DNA of 64,000 nucleotides from Scortum barcoo. Its lineage: Eukaryota > Chordata > Actinopteri > Centrarchiformes > Terapontidae. The notes under the pieces are model-generated. The model was not told the origin of the DNA. It was given only the letters and a program-made list of their open reading frames with translations, and searched no databases. The DNA is taken from the NCBI GenBank assembly GCA_023238725.1, contig CM041550.1:23639586-23703585 (forward strand), in the 5' to 3' direction. Positions 11,601-24,127 of the stretch are shown here, piece after piece. Within the stretch, counting starts at the first letter, position 1; each line of letters starts with the position of its first letter. A program made the position numbers and the translations under genes.

Positions 11601-13939
11601 GGGTGAGAGACAGGGCGGGTCAGGTAGAACATGAATAAATTGACAGACAGACAGACATATGACCTGCGAGTGGCTGTGGAGCCGTTTGTACAGCCTCGCC
11701 TTTTATTGGTTTCACTTTAAGCCCAATCTTTGAATCTACACACTGGTCTCATTTAGCCCAACTCAGGCTAGGTGTGGCACAGTGGCAGGCGAAAGGAAAC
11801 CAAAACCAAATGGGCCCCAGGCTTGGCCCCTCAGCTGAAGCCGCCGTTGGTCCCTCCAGGAGCTGGCTGCTGTCTAGTGGCTGCCCAGGAAGAAAGGAGT
11901 GTAAATCAGGCTACACAGGCGTGGTCCGCCGCATGGCTCACCACTGCACAGCCAGCCACATTGTAGATTGGCAGAGGGACAATCGACAGACACAAGCCCC
12001 GTATCCTAACGTGCCATGAGGGGTTCACAGGAGGCGGGAGAGGCCAGCTGTGTGTGTGTTACTTTTTCTGAAGGCATTCGTTCTTAACGAAGAAAGACAC
12101 AGGACAGGGAGGGGAGCGGGTAACAGCAGCACTAGACTTTTAATGTGCCAGTACCATTGGAGGTTTGGAGCACTAAGGAACTTCATGAGGCGAGCAGTGA
12201 ACATGCAGTCTGGGAGGAGGAGGAGGTGAGGAGGCGACTGAGTGCCCTGCCAGCCCTGAGATTTAAACCAGAGCTCTTGAGTTTGTTGACTTTCTCGTAA
12301 GAAGGCAGCAGCCATGCCAACTTGGTTTTATTTCACATGGCTACTTTGCATGAGAGATGGTGAAAGTGCACCTTTTAGTACTAAATGAGCCATTTGTTTT
12401 AATTTCACAGTTCGTGTGCATGTGTGTTTTTGTTCTTGAATGTGTCAACCTGTTTGTCTGCATAGAAATCAAAATAGTCTTAGAAACAATGTATTATATC
12501 TACTTTGTTTACTAAGAGGAGCAGTGTGTATTAAGCACACTACATAACAAGCAATACTACACACCACATGTAGTTTATATTTGTATCGACCTCCACTGTT
12601 AATGCCAGCAAGTAGTTGAAATGGTGCAACACTCAAGTTTTGCCATCTGTATTATCAGTCTTACTACTTAAAAAACTCTGTGCAGGTTCACGGAATGTAA
12701 CCAGATCTACATGTTGAACATAGCCTACAATATAAACAGGCATGAGGCAGAGCAATAAGGATGTGCACCAGTGGCTATAAACGTGCCAGTGTGCACGCAA
12801 GAGCTCACAAATGCCACCCAAGCATATCTGGTGTTGACTGACAGTCGTGTAGAGGATAAATTTTTCAGCTCATACAGGTTCAAAGTCTTTAAAGGAAAAT
12901 TACTTACAGACATAGTGTTTTAAAGGACTGAGTGAAGCCCAGATCAGGATCAGCAGCTGATCTTCATTTTTCGTCTTTGACTTTTCTTTTAGGTTTAGAA
13001 AGAGACATTCTGGTGTCAAATCAGACTGCTGCCGGTCCTAGCTTAAATGTCTACGTTGACAAATGCATGAGAACTAACACATAAATCACTCAGGCTCACT
13101 TGAACTCACCACACACCAGCCTAATCTTAAATTATATTGCAGAACTGACAAGCCTCGTCTCATTCACAGCACCTTCTACTGCCTCACCGAGTGACAAGCT
13201 AGCAGGTGACTTCAGACATGTTGTCATAGCACCTATAATGTTTCACAGTTCCATTTTATGAAATCAGTAAACGGCCTTTAGGGCAGGTCATTATTCAAAG
13301 GGAAATTATTTACAATCTGACAGGTGGATTTTGGGATATGCTGCTGGCACCTCACATATTCTCCGAGTTTGACGTGTTTAAACCAAGTTTAATTTTATGA
13401 TTTCCGGTGAGCAAAAGGGTTACCATAACCCCCAGCCCCCAAAAGTCAGCCACTTAAGTGACCTGCATTTTCAGTATGCATACCCAAACAGACATATGCC
13501 TTAAAATGGAAAGCAGCAGTTGCACTAAAGCTGGAATGTTTACAGAAGTATCCTCGTGACCACAAATCACTGGTGTATATATACAGGCTACAACCAGACC
13601 CACATGCAGCAGCGGAGGGCCATGGGAGCGTCATATGGCACTGATGCAAGAAGACAAAGACAACTGGATGACATCAGTGGGGGCTACCACAAAGCACTAT
13701 GCCCGTGATGGCAACTTCAGTTTTGTGAAAAACGTTTGTGGCCTTCTGGACTGAACCGAGGTCAGAGTCTCTGGGGGATATGTAGTTGTATAAACAATGC
13801 AGGGAAAACAAAAAGACAATGAAAACATTTTTTAATTCAATATAGTTGAACCAATTTGAACTCAGTCCGTGGGAATCCATCTGCCAGTTAGCACAAGATA
13901 AACAGCACAAAAACACAGAATAACATACAGACAGGTGGC
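8646..13939. other. non-coding desert sequence
   Basis: No supported gene. It holds a perfect palindrome (8791-8806) and a GC-richer island described separately (11540-12310). Confidence 0.5.
11540..12310. other. GC-richer island, candidate conserved non-coding element
   Basis: It is clearly richer in G+C than the flanking desert, free of recognised repeats, and dense in motif-like words, including an imperfect hairpin TTCGTT-CTT-AACGAA near 12078-12092. Overlapping open frames on both strands reflect the composition. An enhancer or an unrecognised non-coding exon are alternatives. Confidence 0.3.
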
Positions 13940-14570
13940 AAATTGAAGGAAAAACAAATACAAAGTGTCTTAGTAAGGTGTTGGTCCTCACACATGCCTT
14001 CAGAACAGCTTCAGTGCTCCTTGGCATTGTTTCTTTGAACTCTCCTGGAAAGATGAACGCCATTCTTCAAAAGATATTCCCTTATTTGGTGTTTTGATGA
14101 TGATAGGTGGAGACTTCTTTCTAACACGTCACTCCAAAATCTCCCACAGGTGTTTAACTGGGTTTAGATGTGGTGACTGTGAAGGCCATAGCATATGATT
14201 CAGATCATTTTGATCAAACCATCCAGTGACCGCCCCTAGAGATGAAGATATTGTCATCCTGGAAGAGACCACTCTCATCGGGATAGAAGTGTTTCATCAG
14301 AGGATAAAGGTGGTCACTCAGATTGTGGTGATTTGCATTGACCCTTCCCTCAAAGTGGATAAGTGGACCTAAACCATACCAGCAAAATGGCACCAACACA
14401 ATAAGAGAGTCACCAGATTCCCTCACTGTCAGATTTTCCTGTAATTTGGATACATAAAAGATACATTTAAGGGGCTCATTTGTGTTGTTTTTGTGTTCGA
14501 AAATTGCTTGACTCATATGAGCTTCCTTCATTCTTAATTTATAATAAGATGCTGAATTAGTATAAACCAA
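13940..14570 (-). mobile_element. Tc1-like transposase fragment (dead)
   Basis: Minus-strand frames in pieces give EGRVNANHHNLSDHLYPLMK, HFYPDESGLFQDDN, then WPSQSPHLNPVKHLWEILE and MAFIFPGEFKETMPRSTEAVL. These are the central and C-terminal blocks of a fish Tc1/mariner transposase. QDDN carries a catalytic Asp. The place of the last catalytic Glu (PVEHLW in relatives) is Lys, codon at 14155-14153. Frameshifts and stops are present, and the terminal repeats are not identified. Confidence 0.7.
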
Positions 14571-15539
14571 TTGGTATCAATTTAATTTCTTTTCCACTTA
14601 TTTCATCTCTACAAGGGTCACATTAAGACTGATCCTTACACTCTTCTCTTGGTTCCTTGTAATTTCAGCTCATGGTCATATAAGAAATTAAAACATATTC
14701 CACTGTTGAAGACTGTAATTTACTTAGGTTGACTAAATCACTAAGAGTAAAGATGTTCTAAGCTTACTAATATCTGGTCCACTCTGAAAAAATATGGTCC
14801 AGCTATAACAGATAATGATGCATATTAAATAAATCACATGTAAATCTTTATTGATCCTGATTGTTATTGGCTTTCATGATATTTTATAACTGGATTCATG
14901 TGATCAGTATTGGATACATTGTCTGGATAATGATATCAAATCTATAGATTTTTTCTTTTTCGTTCATTCTGCTTGCATTGTGGGAATTGATTTTTAAGAT
15001 CCAATTCGATTCTGATTACAGTGTGATGATATGCTTGCAAGCTTTTTTGAGAAATCTGGAGTGAGAATATTTCCAAGCAGGAAACCTACTTAGACAGGTT
15101 AAAATGTTGTAATGTTCACTAGCTCTGGAGGCAAGATGCCCCTGTGTTATTAAAGAGACAATGCCTCTTGTGAAACACCCGAGCACACAATGTAATATCA
15201 TTAAATCTTCCTCAAATTCTGTAAACGCTTTGATCATGTGAAATTGGGGAATTAAATATTTAAAGCATTAGCATTTAAAGATCACTTACTGTGTTTGAGT
15301 AACCATGCGGAACATCTGTGTGAAAACTGCAAAACTTTGGGTAATAAAATTTATTAGAAGCTTACCAAAGAGATTTAGGTCTGCCTCAGCACTTTTTCAC
15401 AGACCAACAATTTTATAATCTAATCAATTTCTCATTATGATGCGGGTCTATTTTGGATTTCTGTACCAAAAGGTTAACACCCGTCACAGCTTCTGCCAAG
15501 AACTAAATTAATTTGTCTTTTTCTGCCAAATCCCATCAA
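14571..15539. other. non-coding sequence
   Basis: AT-rich; nothing recognised. Confidence 0.5.
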
Positions 15540-15665
15540 AGGGTCTTATGTCGCAGCTTGACTCGACTCGACTCACTTGGAATAGCTCTGTTTTGGTTTT
15601 CCATTGTGGATAGTACGCGATACTTGGTACTCTTTTTGGTACTATGCAAGTTGAGCTGATACTGA
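15540..15665. mobile_element. hAT-type MITE fragment (fish)
   Basis: It has cgactcgactcgactc, ttttccattgtggatagtac, gatacttggtactctttttg and gtactatgcaagttgag. This resembles the common fish element that reads 'tttccactgc... gtacttggtaccttttttggtacca... cctccgttgag'. It is partial and decayed. Confidence 0.45.
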
Positions 15666-17602
15666 AAGGTAACGTTAAAACACTGCAGACCACAGAAAGT
15701 CTTCTCATCACTAGAATCATATTCAACTTTAGCTTTATACCTTGTAACAGCCTTATAAGCCAGCAGATAGCATTAGTTAGTACCATTGTTGTGCTATGTG
15801 CTATTGTTTATGTTTCTTACTTAAGTTGTTGCATTTTATTGTGTTGCAGTAGTTCATTTCATGAGACATTGCTAAGACAATCAGCTAACAATGCTACCTA
15901 CACAAAGAGTGCACTCTGTGTGGAAAACAAAATTGAGGAAAGTATCTGGTAACAAAAGGAAGGAAGAAGAGTTGAGTCGTACCATTCTTGGAAATGTGAC
16001 TTTAAGTAGCCCCCATTTTAATTGCCTTCCTTTAATGTTAATGTTTAGCCACAAAGTTATTAAAAACCGATGACTGTGTAATTTGAAGATATTAAGGCCA
16101 ATCCTTAATATCAAGCCTCTGTTTAACTACTAATAGCTCTTACAGTTAAGAGATTTGAGGTTATTCAGAATTATTACTTTTAAGTTGAGGTGCAGTGCAC
16201 ACATGAAGCACATTATGTAGCTCATAGCAGCTCTCCAGTCAGAACCAGTTTATGGTAAAGAATGTTGATGTTTTACTGATGGGTATTCCACATTTCTCAT
16301 TAGCCTTAAGAAAACTAAATAAAATCTTCACCTCAAAGCGTTTATGTCTGTGCAAGAATGATAAGTATATTGGCCATTAGCACTGACATTGTTGGAGTAA
16401 TTCTGCATACAAGCTGAGAGATTATCCCAACCTTGAGATGGGCTCTCAGAGACCATCTCTTCCTCAAACCCAGACACGGTCTACTGGCAGACCACAGCTT
16501 GTTAAGCCGGGCTCTGGACAGTCCTCAGATCTGTATTGTATGACTCCTGCTGAGGACCAGACTGTCGGCCAACTTTCTGTCAGCAGCACTTAAGTTACAC
16601 CGCTTGTCTTTGGCCCTTCCTTGGCTTCACCTTAAAACCTGAAGCGAGGTTTATACAGACTTCTCCTCCTATTCTGGGAACCATACTGTGCATGTTCCCA
16701 TGTGTTTCTTCTTGTCTACAAACCTGGGGTCTACGTGTCCGTCTACTGTACATAAGTCAGGTGAACACAACTATACGATGCTAAAGCAACACCTGAACTA
16801 TGTCCGTGTCTTTTCACTGATACATTTCTATAGAGACATTTTTGTAGACTTGTAGAAGAGAAACGAGAGTGAAGAAGACTCAAAGCCCCTAACTGCACTG
16901 TAATCAGAGTTAGAAGACAGTCTAGTAGATAAGGCTTGTGTAAATATTGTCTGAGTATATTTAGATTGTCGTGTTGAATGAAGGTACCAGCATAGTAGTG
17001 AACTTCAGTGTTAGTGTAAGGCTGGTGGAAGGCAAGCATGAAAGCCATATACAGAGCCTTTATGATTTAAAGACTTTGTCCTGTGTCAGTGACATGATCG
17101 TTCAAAATCTCTCTTCTTGCCAAAGCATGTATTACACTTGTTGAAATGAACACATGAAACGCTGTTCTTTCCTAGAAATGTTAGACGTGCTCTTGCATGT
17201 ACACCATGAAGTACAACTCCAGACCTAGTTTTGAAAGGCCTCATCAAAGAATCACAACCTGGCATACGTTTCACATCTTCACATAAGTTTATGTGAAGAA
17301 GTAGTGCATCATTGTGTTCTTGTCCAGGTTGTACATACTGCATGTGACAGGAAGGATGGCATTTCTTGTACACTGGACCTCAAATTATATTATAATGTCT
17401 GTGGAATTTTATGTTATCCACTCCATTCCCTTGAGAAAAACTGGTAAATATCCATCCAGCTTCCACTGCTGCTGGGTAACCAGAAAACTGAAATGAACAG
17501 AGGGAGTAACTTGTCTCTACTTTGTCGGTTCTCTGCATAGCTGGGATGCAAAGTGGTGGAAACACTTACTACTCAGCAATATCATTAAAGTTAATAATAA
17601 AA
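15666..17602. other. non-coding sequence
   Basis: Nothing recognised. The stretch at about 16430-16720 is GC-richer than its surroundings. Confidence 0.5.
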
Positions 17603-17798
17603 GTGGGCATACAGGTGGCTCAGTTGGTAGAGTGTGTGCGCCCATGTATGAGACCGTGGGCCTCACCGCAGTGGACCCAGTTTGATTCCCACCTAGGACC
17701 CATTTGCTGCAGGTCTTCCCTCTCTTTCTCTTCCACCCTTCCTGTCACTCTTCAGCTGTCCTATCTACAATAAAGGCTAGAAAAGCCCAAAAAATATA
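17603..17798 (+). repeat. tRNA-derived SINE (second family)
   Basis: The A box tggctcagttgg is at 17616-17627 and the B box gtttgattccc at 17680-17690, close to tRNA consensus. Then come gcaggtcttccctctctttc, cctgtcactc, tgtcctatc and caataaaggctagaaaagcc with an A-rich end. I recognise it as a widespread teleost SINE. Confidence 0.75.
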
Positions 17799-17889
17799 AC
17801 AAAAGTCTTATTCAGTCATTGTATGTATTTATACTACTTTATACAACCACAAAAGGCAAGTTCGCTCACAAAACGGCAGAAAAGTTATT

Positions 17890-18160
17890 CTCAAGGATGG
17901 CAAACTCAGTCTGTGTGTTGTTCTGTCCACCACTTTGATCCAGACTGAAATACAACAGGAACTATTGGATAGAAACAACTGGATGGGAATTTTAATTAGT
18001 TCAATTTTTTGTTTTCTGACCAAAATTCCTGCAAAAGTGATGACATTCCCATCAGCCTCAGCTCTACATGGTCATTTTAAGGATTTGAGCATGCTGACAT
18101 TAGCATTTAGCTCATAACACTCAGCCTCACAGAGCCACTAGCCTGGCTGTACACTTAGTC
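17890..18160. repeat. dispersed percomorph repeat, copy 2 (longest)
   Basis: It carries the leading part (gtccaccactttgatccaga, gaaatacaacaggaactatt, ggatagaaacaactgg) and the trailing part (gacattcccatcagcctcag, gctgacattagcatttagct, cactagcctggctgtac). It lies directly between a SINE and a Tc1-like element. Confidence 0.55.
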
Positions 18161-18490
18161 TGCTACATTCTTTCTACTCTGGTGCTGAAGGGCACAAAGA
18201 TGACAGGGGTTTAAAGTTAGACATCAATATTGGTTCCTTGAATATTCACAGGTGAAACCAAGGCCTCACGGAAGATAATATTAGAATAGTAGAATAATAG
18301 ATTACAGTTTCCTTTGTGGTTACAAGATTTTAAGAGCATTTCATTTGAAATTGTCAACTGTACACATTTTAAATTTCATTAAGATAATTTTGCTTCTTGT
18401 GAGTGTTCTGGCTTTTGGTGGAGGTACTTCTCCGCTCAGAGCAAATTCATGAACAATTTAATGGCATAAACTTAAACTTATTATCTCATA

Positions 18491-19533
18491 CAATGGCTTG
18501 CAAAAGTATTCACACCCCTTGAACTTTTCCACATTTTGTCACATTAAGACCACAAATGTAAATATATTTTATTAGAAAAAAAGGAAAATTATACATGATT
18601 TTAAATTTCTTTTACAGATAAAAAACTGAAAAGTGCGGTGTCCAAAAGTATTCATCCCCCCTGAGTCAATACTTTGTGGAATCACCTTTTGCTGCATAAT
18701 TACAGCTGCAAGTCTTTTGGGGTATGTCTCTACCAGCTTTGCACATCTAGAGAACTGAAATTTGTTGCCCATCCTTCTTTGCAAAACAGCTCAAGCTCAG
18801 TCAGATTAGATGGAGAGCGTTTGTGAACAGGCAGTTTTCAGATCTTGCCACAGATTCTTGATTAGTTTTAGTTCTGGACTTTGACTGGGCCATTCTAACA
18901 CATGAATATGTTTTGTTTTAAACCAGTACATTGTAGCCCTGGCTTTATGTTTAGGATCGTTGTCCTGCTGGAAGGTGAACCTCCACCCCAGTCTCAAGTC
19001 TTTTGCAGACTCTAACAGGTTTTCTTCCAAGATTGCCGTGAGATGTTCAAAGCTTGGGAAATCTTTTTATAGCCTTAACCCTGCTTTAAACTTCTCCACA
19101 GCTTTATCCCTGACCTGTCTGGTGTGTTCCTTGGACCTTCATGATGCTGTTTGCTCCCCAATATTCTCTTAACAAACCTCTGAGGCCATCACAGAACAGC
19201 TGTATTTGTACTGAGATTAGATTACACACAGGTGGACTCTGTTTAGTCATTAGGTCAACATTCGATCATTCAGTAATCATCAGGCAACTTCTGAAGGTAA
19301 TTGGTTGCACTCAGAGAAAAGGGGGCTGAATACTTTTGCACACCGCACTTTTCAGTTTTTTATTTATAAAAAAATTAAAATCATGTATAATTTTCTTTCT
19401 ACTTCACAACTTGTATGCCACTTTGTGTTGGTCTTTCACATAAAATTCCAATAAAATATATTTAGGTTTGTGGTCGTAACATGACAAAATGTGGAAAAGT
19501 TCAATGGGGTATGAATACTTTTGCAAGCCACTG
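18491..19533 (-). mobile_element. Tc1-like transposon with IR/DR ends, internally deleted
   Basis: The outer ends are inverted: caatggcttgcaaaagtatt on the left and its complement around 19515-19533 on the right. An inner copy of the direct repeat (aaaagtattcat near 18645; matching piece near 19330) gives the IR/DR layout of fish Tc1 elements. The left flank is TA; the right flank is CA, so the TA duplication has decayed on one side. Only the transposase C-terminal half remains (18806-19030 minus): FQQDNDPKH, then WPSQSPELKLIKNLW. The Asp and the mutated site are 34 residues apart (DD34E spacing), but Glu is Lys at 18859-18857. The element is about 1.04 kb instead of about 1.6 kb. Confidence 0.85.
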
Positions 19534-22500
19534 CAAAACAATTATAACCTTCTTTGGCTTCAATTCTGTATAGTTAAATCTTGAGGGTCTTGCTGTGAAA
19601 AGCTAAATACCTTTCCTCGTCGCGTCATAAGATTCTAATATATTTGCATTTCAAACTGTGCAAAAGAGGAACCACTATCAGTAATCGGGCTCCGGCTCAT
19701 GTGGGTGTGTGTTAGGGCAGCGCCGATATTCAGCCCTCTGTGGCCAGTTTACAATAGCAGCCTCACTTTTTCCAAAGTAATGAAATGTCAAAACAATTAA
19801 ATTGCAGAGGTGACATTAGGTCATTTTATCTAGCTAGCTGCATCTAAAGACGAATTATAAGTCCAATCAACATTAGAGGAACATCTTTCAGAAACATGAT
19901 TTATTACTCTGTGATGTAGTCAGAAACTAGCACTGCATGAAGACAAACATTGAAACAATTATAAGGAGACTTATTTGTTGAACCTGCAGACTGTCTGCCA
20001 GGGTGTTTTTTCTTTTTTTGATCCAAACAGGCTTTATTTTCCATTATTGCAACTCCTAGAATGGAAAATGTACCCTAATTTCCAGAAAATCTCTCCTTCC
20101 GTTTCCTGTCTTTTCCAATTTGTTTTGCATAAAGTCATTCTAGATTTTACATAGCGATAATATCCCAGGTTTTCTATGTTGGAGCTTTGAAGTAGGGTCA
20201 GTCACAGAAATATAAATGACATATTTCTAAGTCCTTTAGTGTAAAAAAATATTTGCAAGATTAAGTAGTATTTCCGTACTTTACTCTCTTAGCAGTCTAT
20301 CATGTTTGTTTGCACTGGAACATTGTTGTGTTTGTCTGACCCATGTGTGACCACACTGGAACAAAATCCCCTTCGAGCAGAACCATACACAAATGTAATT
20401 ATGGTCATTTGCATTTCGATCAGATCCTATCTCATGACCTCACTCATATTTCAAAGTCGTGTTTTCTTTGCATAAACCACTTATGAATACAGTAAGGAAA
20501 AAGTACACATTGATAATAACAGCAAACTGTCGGAGGGAAAAAACTGCTATAAATTGATGCATAATTTGAAAATACATTTCCAATTTAGTCTGATGTTTAC
20601 ATAAGAAAAGTCTGAAACACCCTGTGGCAACATAAAATTGGAATATTTCATAACATTTATGCACAGTCCATATTTGTTGTGATTAAAGAGTTTTTATTTT
20701 ACAATCAAATTTCCACATTTTGTGGGGAAAAAATCCATTCACTAAATTGTCCCCGGAAAAAGGAAATCAGTCATTATAAGAGTTCTATTTGAGGACACAG
20801 TGAGGTTTTGGAAATGGTGTCGTCCCACAATTTGCCATTTATACTTAGGTAGCTGCTACCACTGTCTACTATCTGTTTCTCATTTAGACAGCTACATGTG
20901 CAAATTCCCACAGGGTGTGATCCACGTACAAACTCAGCACCACCAGATATTAAACATTTGCCTTCACGTACATTCCCAGGCAAGGTTTTCCAGGCAGTAA
21001 AAGAAAAATTCCAGTATTTCACAACCTGAGTCTTATTGTTGTATTTTGGACTAACATACCTCTAGGCACTGCATTCCCCATTGCCTTCAACTGATTATTT
21101 TAACAGTTAACAGTTCTTTATGTTGTTCATTTATACTGTATAGTTGACTTTTCAGTTTGACTTTGTAAAAACTAGATCACATTTCACAGTAAATAAAATC
21201 TGCTCAGTCTACAGGGCCAAGAAGCATTTAGCCTTCTGCCACGCAAAAGACAATTAAAATGGAGGAGTTGGGTAATAATTCTGTATTCACCTACTGTTTA
21301 AGTAACTGGCTGTGATAATTTGGTCAAGTTTGTTGTTAAAAAGTTGAGTGAGGCCTCATTGGATGGTGGTAAGCAAAATGCTGAAATAAAGTGGCCTGAA
21401 CTATGGCAGTAATACATGAGGTGTACAATTGTGTATTTCAAGGAATAGGTTGATATTTGGAGAAATATGGGTATTAGCTTAAATCAGGGTTAGACGAGAG
21501 TGATTCATGAAGTGAATAGTGAATATGAAGCTTTAGCCAGTGCAGTATGGGTCTAGGCCTTTTGTATGGGCACCGGGACTTAATTCAACGTCAGCAATTT
21601 GAGGAGCAGTATGTAGGAGGGCTCTGTCTGTGCTTAAAGAACGAGAGCTCAGTCTCCGGGTTTCATACAGCCTTCACTTTCTGACAGTTTCTATAGGTTC
21701 ATCGAGGCAAAGCCAGACACTTACCCCCCGCCATGAAACTAACACAACATAAAGAATGTGTCCTGATCACATGTGAGCGGATCACCATCACAGACTTCCA
21801 ACACAGCCTGGTTGACCTCACATAAGAGGCTGGCATCAACACTCCACTGCACTCAACCACATCAACGCAATCACGGGGCAACCAAAAACATTGCTGCTGG
21901 ACACATGCAAAGATGAAAGAGCCTGCGAGATCCCTGTGGTGCAAACACCAGCCACTGGAAAAAGTACTCATGTGTGAGTATTTTTTCAATCACCAGTCTT
22001 GCATGTTTCAAAAAGCCAGAAACACAAAACCACTGAACAGTAGATCTGAATCTCCGCTTCAGAGTAGCATTTCTCCACTTTGTTGTACAGTTAATTTCAC
22101 TGTATCATCTGATGGCCGTGCTTTTCAGGGTACTTTCCAAAGAGTCTTCTGTACTGATCTTCTGACTCAAAGCGTCATCCCAAACCTCTGGCTTTGTCTA
22201 GGAATTAATGCGTTTCAACCTCTGTAGTTCACTTTGTCTTTTCCTCTGCAGTTCCTTTCATATGCTCAGTGGGTCCTTGGACCTCACCCAGCACAGGATG
22301 CTGAACTTCTTGTGTCCACCTTTCATGTGGTTCCAGGCAACAGGGAAAGAACAGGACACATGCACACACACACGCATGTACAGACACACACAAGGACAGA
22401 TAGATATAGAGGGAGAAAAAAAGAGAAAAAGACAGTCATACAGTGGAAACAGATTCCAAGGATAGATTTCATTGTCTGTGTTTGGTGGCTTGAATTTCTG

Positions 22501-24096
22501 ACCTCTACAGCTGCGAACACAGTTGCTTCATGACTGCTTCAGTGTTGTGTTGGTCTCGGCTATGACTTAAATACTGTCCTCAGTGTTGTATGTTTTGACC
22601 AGATGTCTAGAAAGTAGAATGTTTTAGTCTTTGCCATGTGTTCATACCATAGCGAAAGCCACCCCGAGGTTTCCGTTCTGTTGAAAGACAAGAACCATTG
22701 AGAAATAATGTGCCAAATAGGACACAGTTTGAACATGTGAGAGGCAGGAATGAAAATAAAGAATGAGTTAGGTTGCTATTGCTCCACACACTAACATGGC
22801 ACCCTGACACAAAAACAGGAGCTTCTGAATTTATCTTCCCTACCATTTTGTCTCCCTGCTCCTCTCTATTCCCTCGCGTACACTCTACACCACTCAATCA
22901 CATTTCCTTCCCATCGCCTTCAGCCAGTGTTTCGGCTCTGTAATGACAATCCCAGATGTGGCCTAATAAATACTCTGTGGCCTGACGATTGAACTCTAGC
23001 TTCAACTCGGGGAAGTTCGCTGGAGATCCACGTTTCAAGGCACCAACAGATGAGCCCGCTCATTTTGAAATGGAAGATGTTTTTACTTCAAGAATAGAGC
23101 GTGCAGGACTCTCGGGGGCTGGGAGAGGAGTGTACTCTTTGCACGCCCAGAGAGTATGGTTCGCATTAGGGACACATCATATTTCATGTCTTTTTATCAA
23201 AAAGATGGTCAGGAGTACAGGCTGTGTGGAGCTAGTGAGACCACAAGCTAAAAATACATTTATGTGCCATGATTGAGGCTGCAGTAGTACGCCCATTGCA
23301 TGCACTGAAATTATTTAGTGTAGATCAACGTCAGCAGCATCAGCAGGCAGCAAACTGTGTATTTACATGGCCATATGTTATATAAGCCTGATGGGTCCCT
23401 GTCAACGCTGACCACAAGTGGCAGATCTGAACTAAGGAAGCATGGGACAGTAGCTGGAGTTATGAGACAGACCGCACAAACACACACACATGCATGTTTA
23501 TAAAAGCCTTTCATATTAGGTATTCCTCAAACTTGGACCATTTGTTCATGGTGGTGGAGTCCCTGTGTGATTTTCCAGAGAATATTTATTTTTTTTCCCT
23601 GTAAAATGAGCTTTCTGTATGTCAATATTGCATGCAGCTGACTCATATGCAAGCTGCTATCATCTGTACACTTGTAGATGAGCTTCTCTCTCCCTCCTTT
23701 TCTCTCCCTCTCCCTGTCTTCTTCATGAATACTGAACATATGAGGTGATGTCTTCATGCTAATCAGCTGTATCACCCAGATCCGCTCATTTATCTCCCTG
23801 CGCCCCTTCTCCCCCTCCTTGACCTTTTTTTCATGCTTGGAGCCTCATTTCAAAAGACAAGAATTAAAAAAACCAAGACAAGCTGGCAGGAAGACACATA
23901 ATTATGCACAATCCTTTATCGAGGTCTTTTTACTGAAACAGAATGCATCCAGTTCCTTTGTAGCTGTTTCTGTCCTCTGCCTCTGTTTTACTATGTTCTT
24001 ATGCTTGTTTTACAGTTTTCAAAGGGTATGTTTATTTTTTTCATTATTCAGGGCAGGGTTGCACAGATAAATGAAAGTTGTGGCCCATTCACACTG

Positions 24097-24127
24097 CACA
24101 CACACACACACACAACACACACACACA
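24097..24127. repeat. (CA)n microsatellite
   Basis: CA units with one break. Confidence 0.85.

Noticed and set aside
17603..17690. Possible functional tRNA gene at the SINE head
   Set aside because: A and B boxes are present but no cloverleaf stems form, and the body and tail match a known SINE layout.
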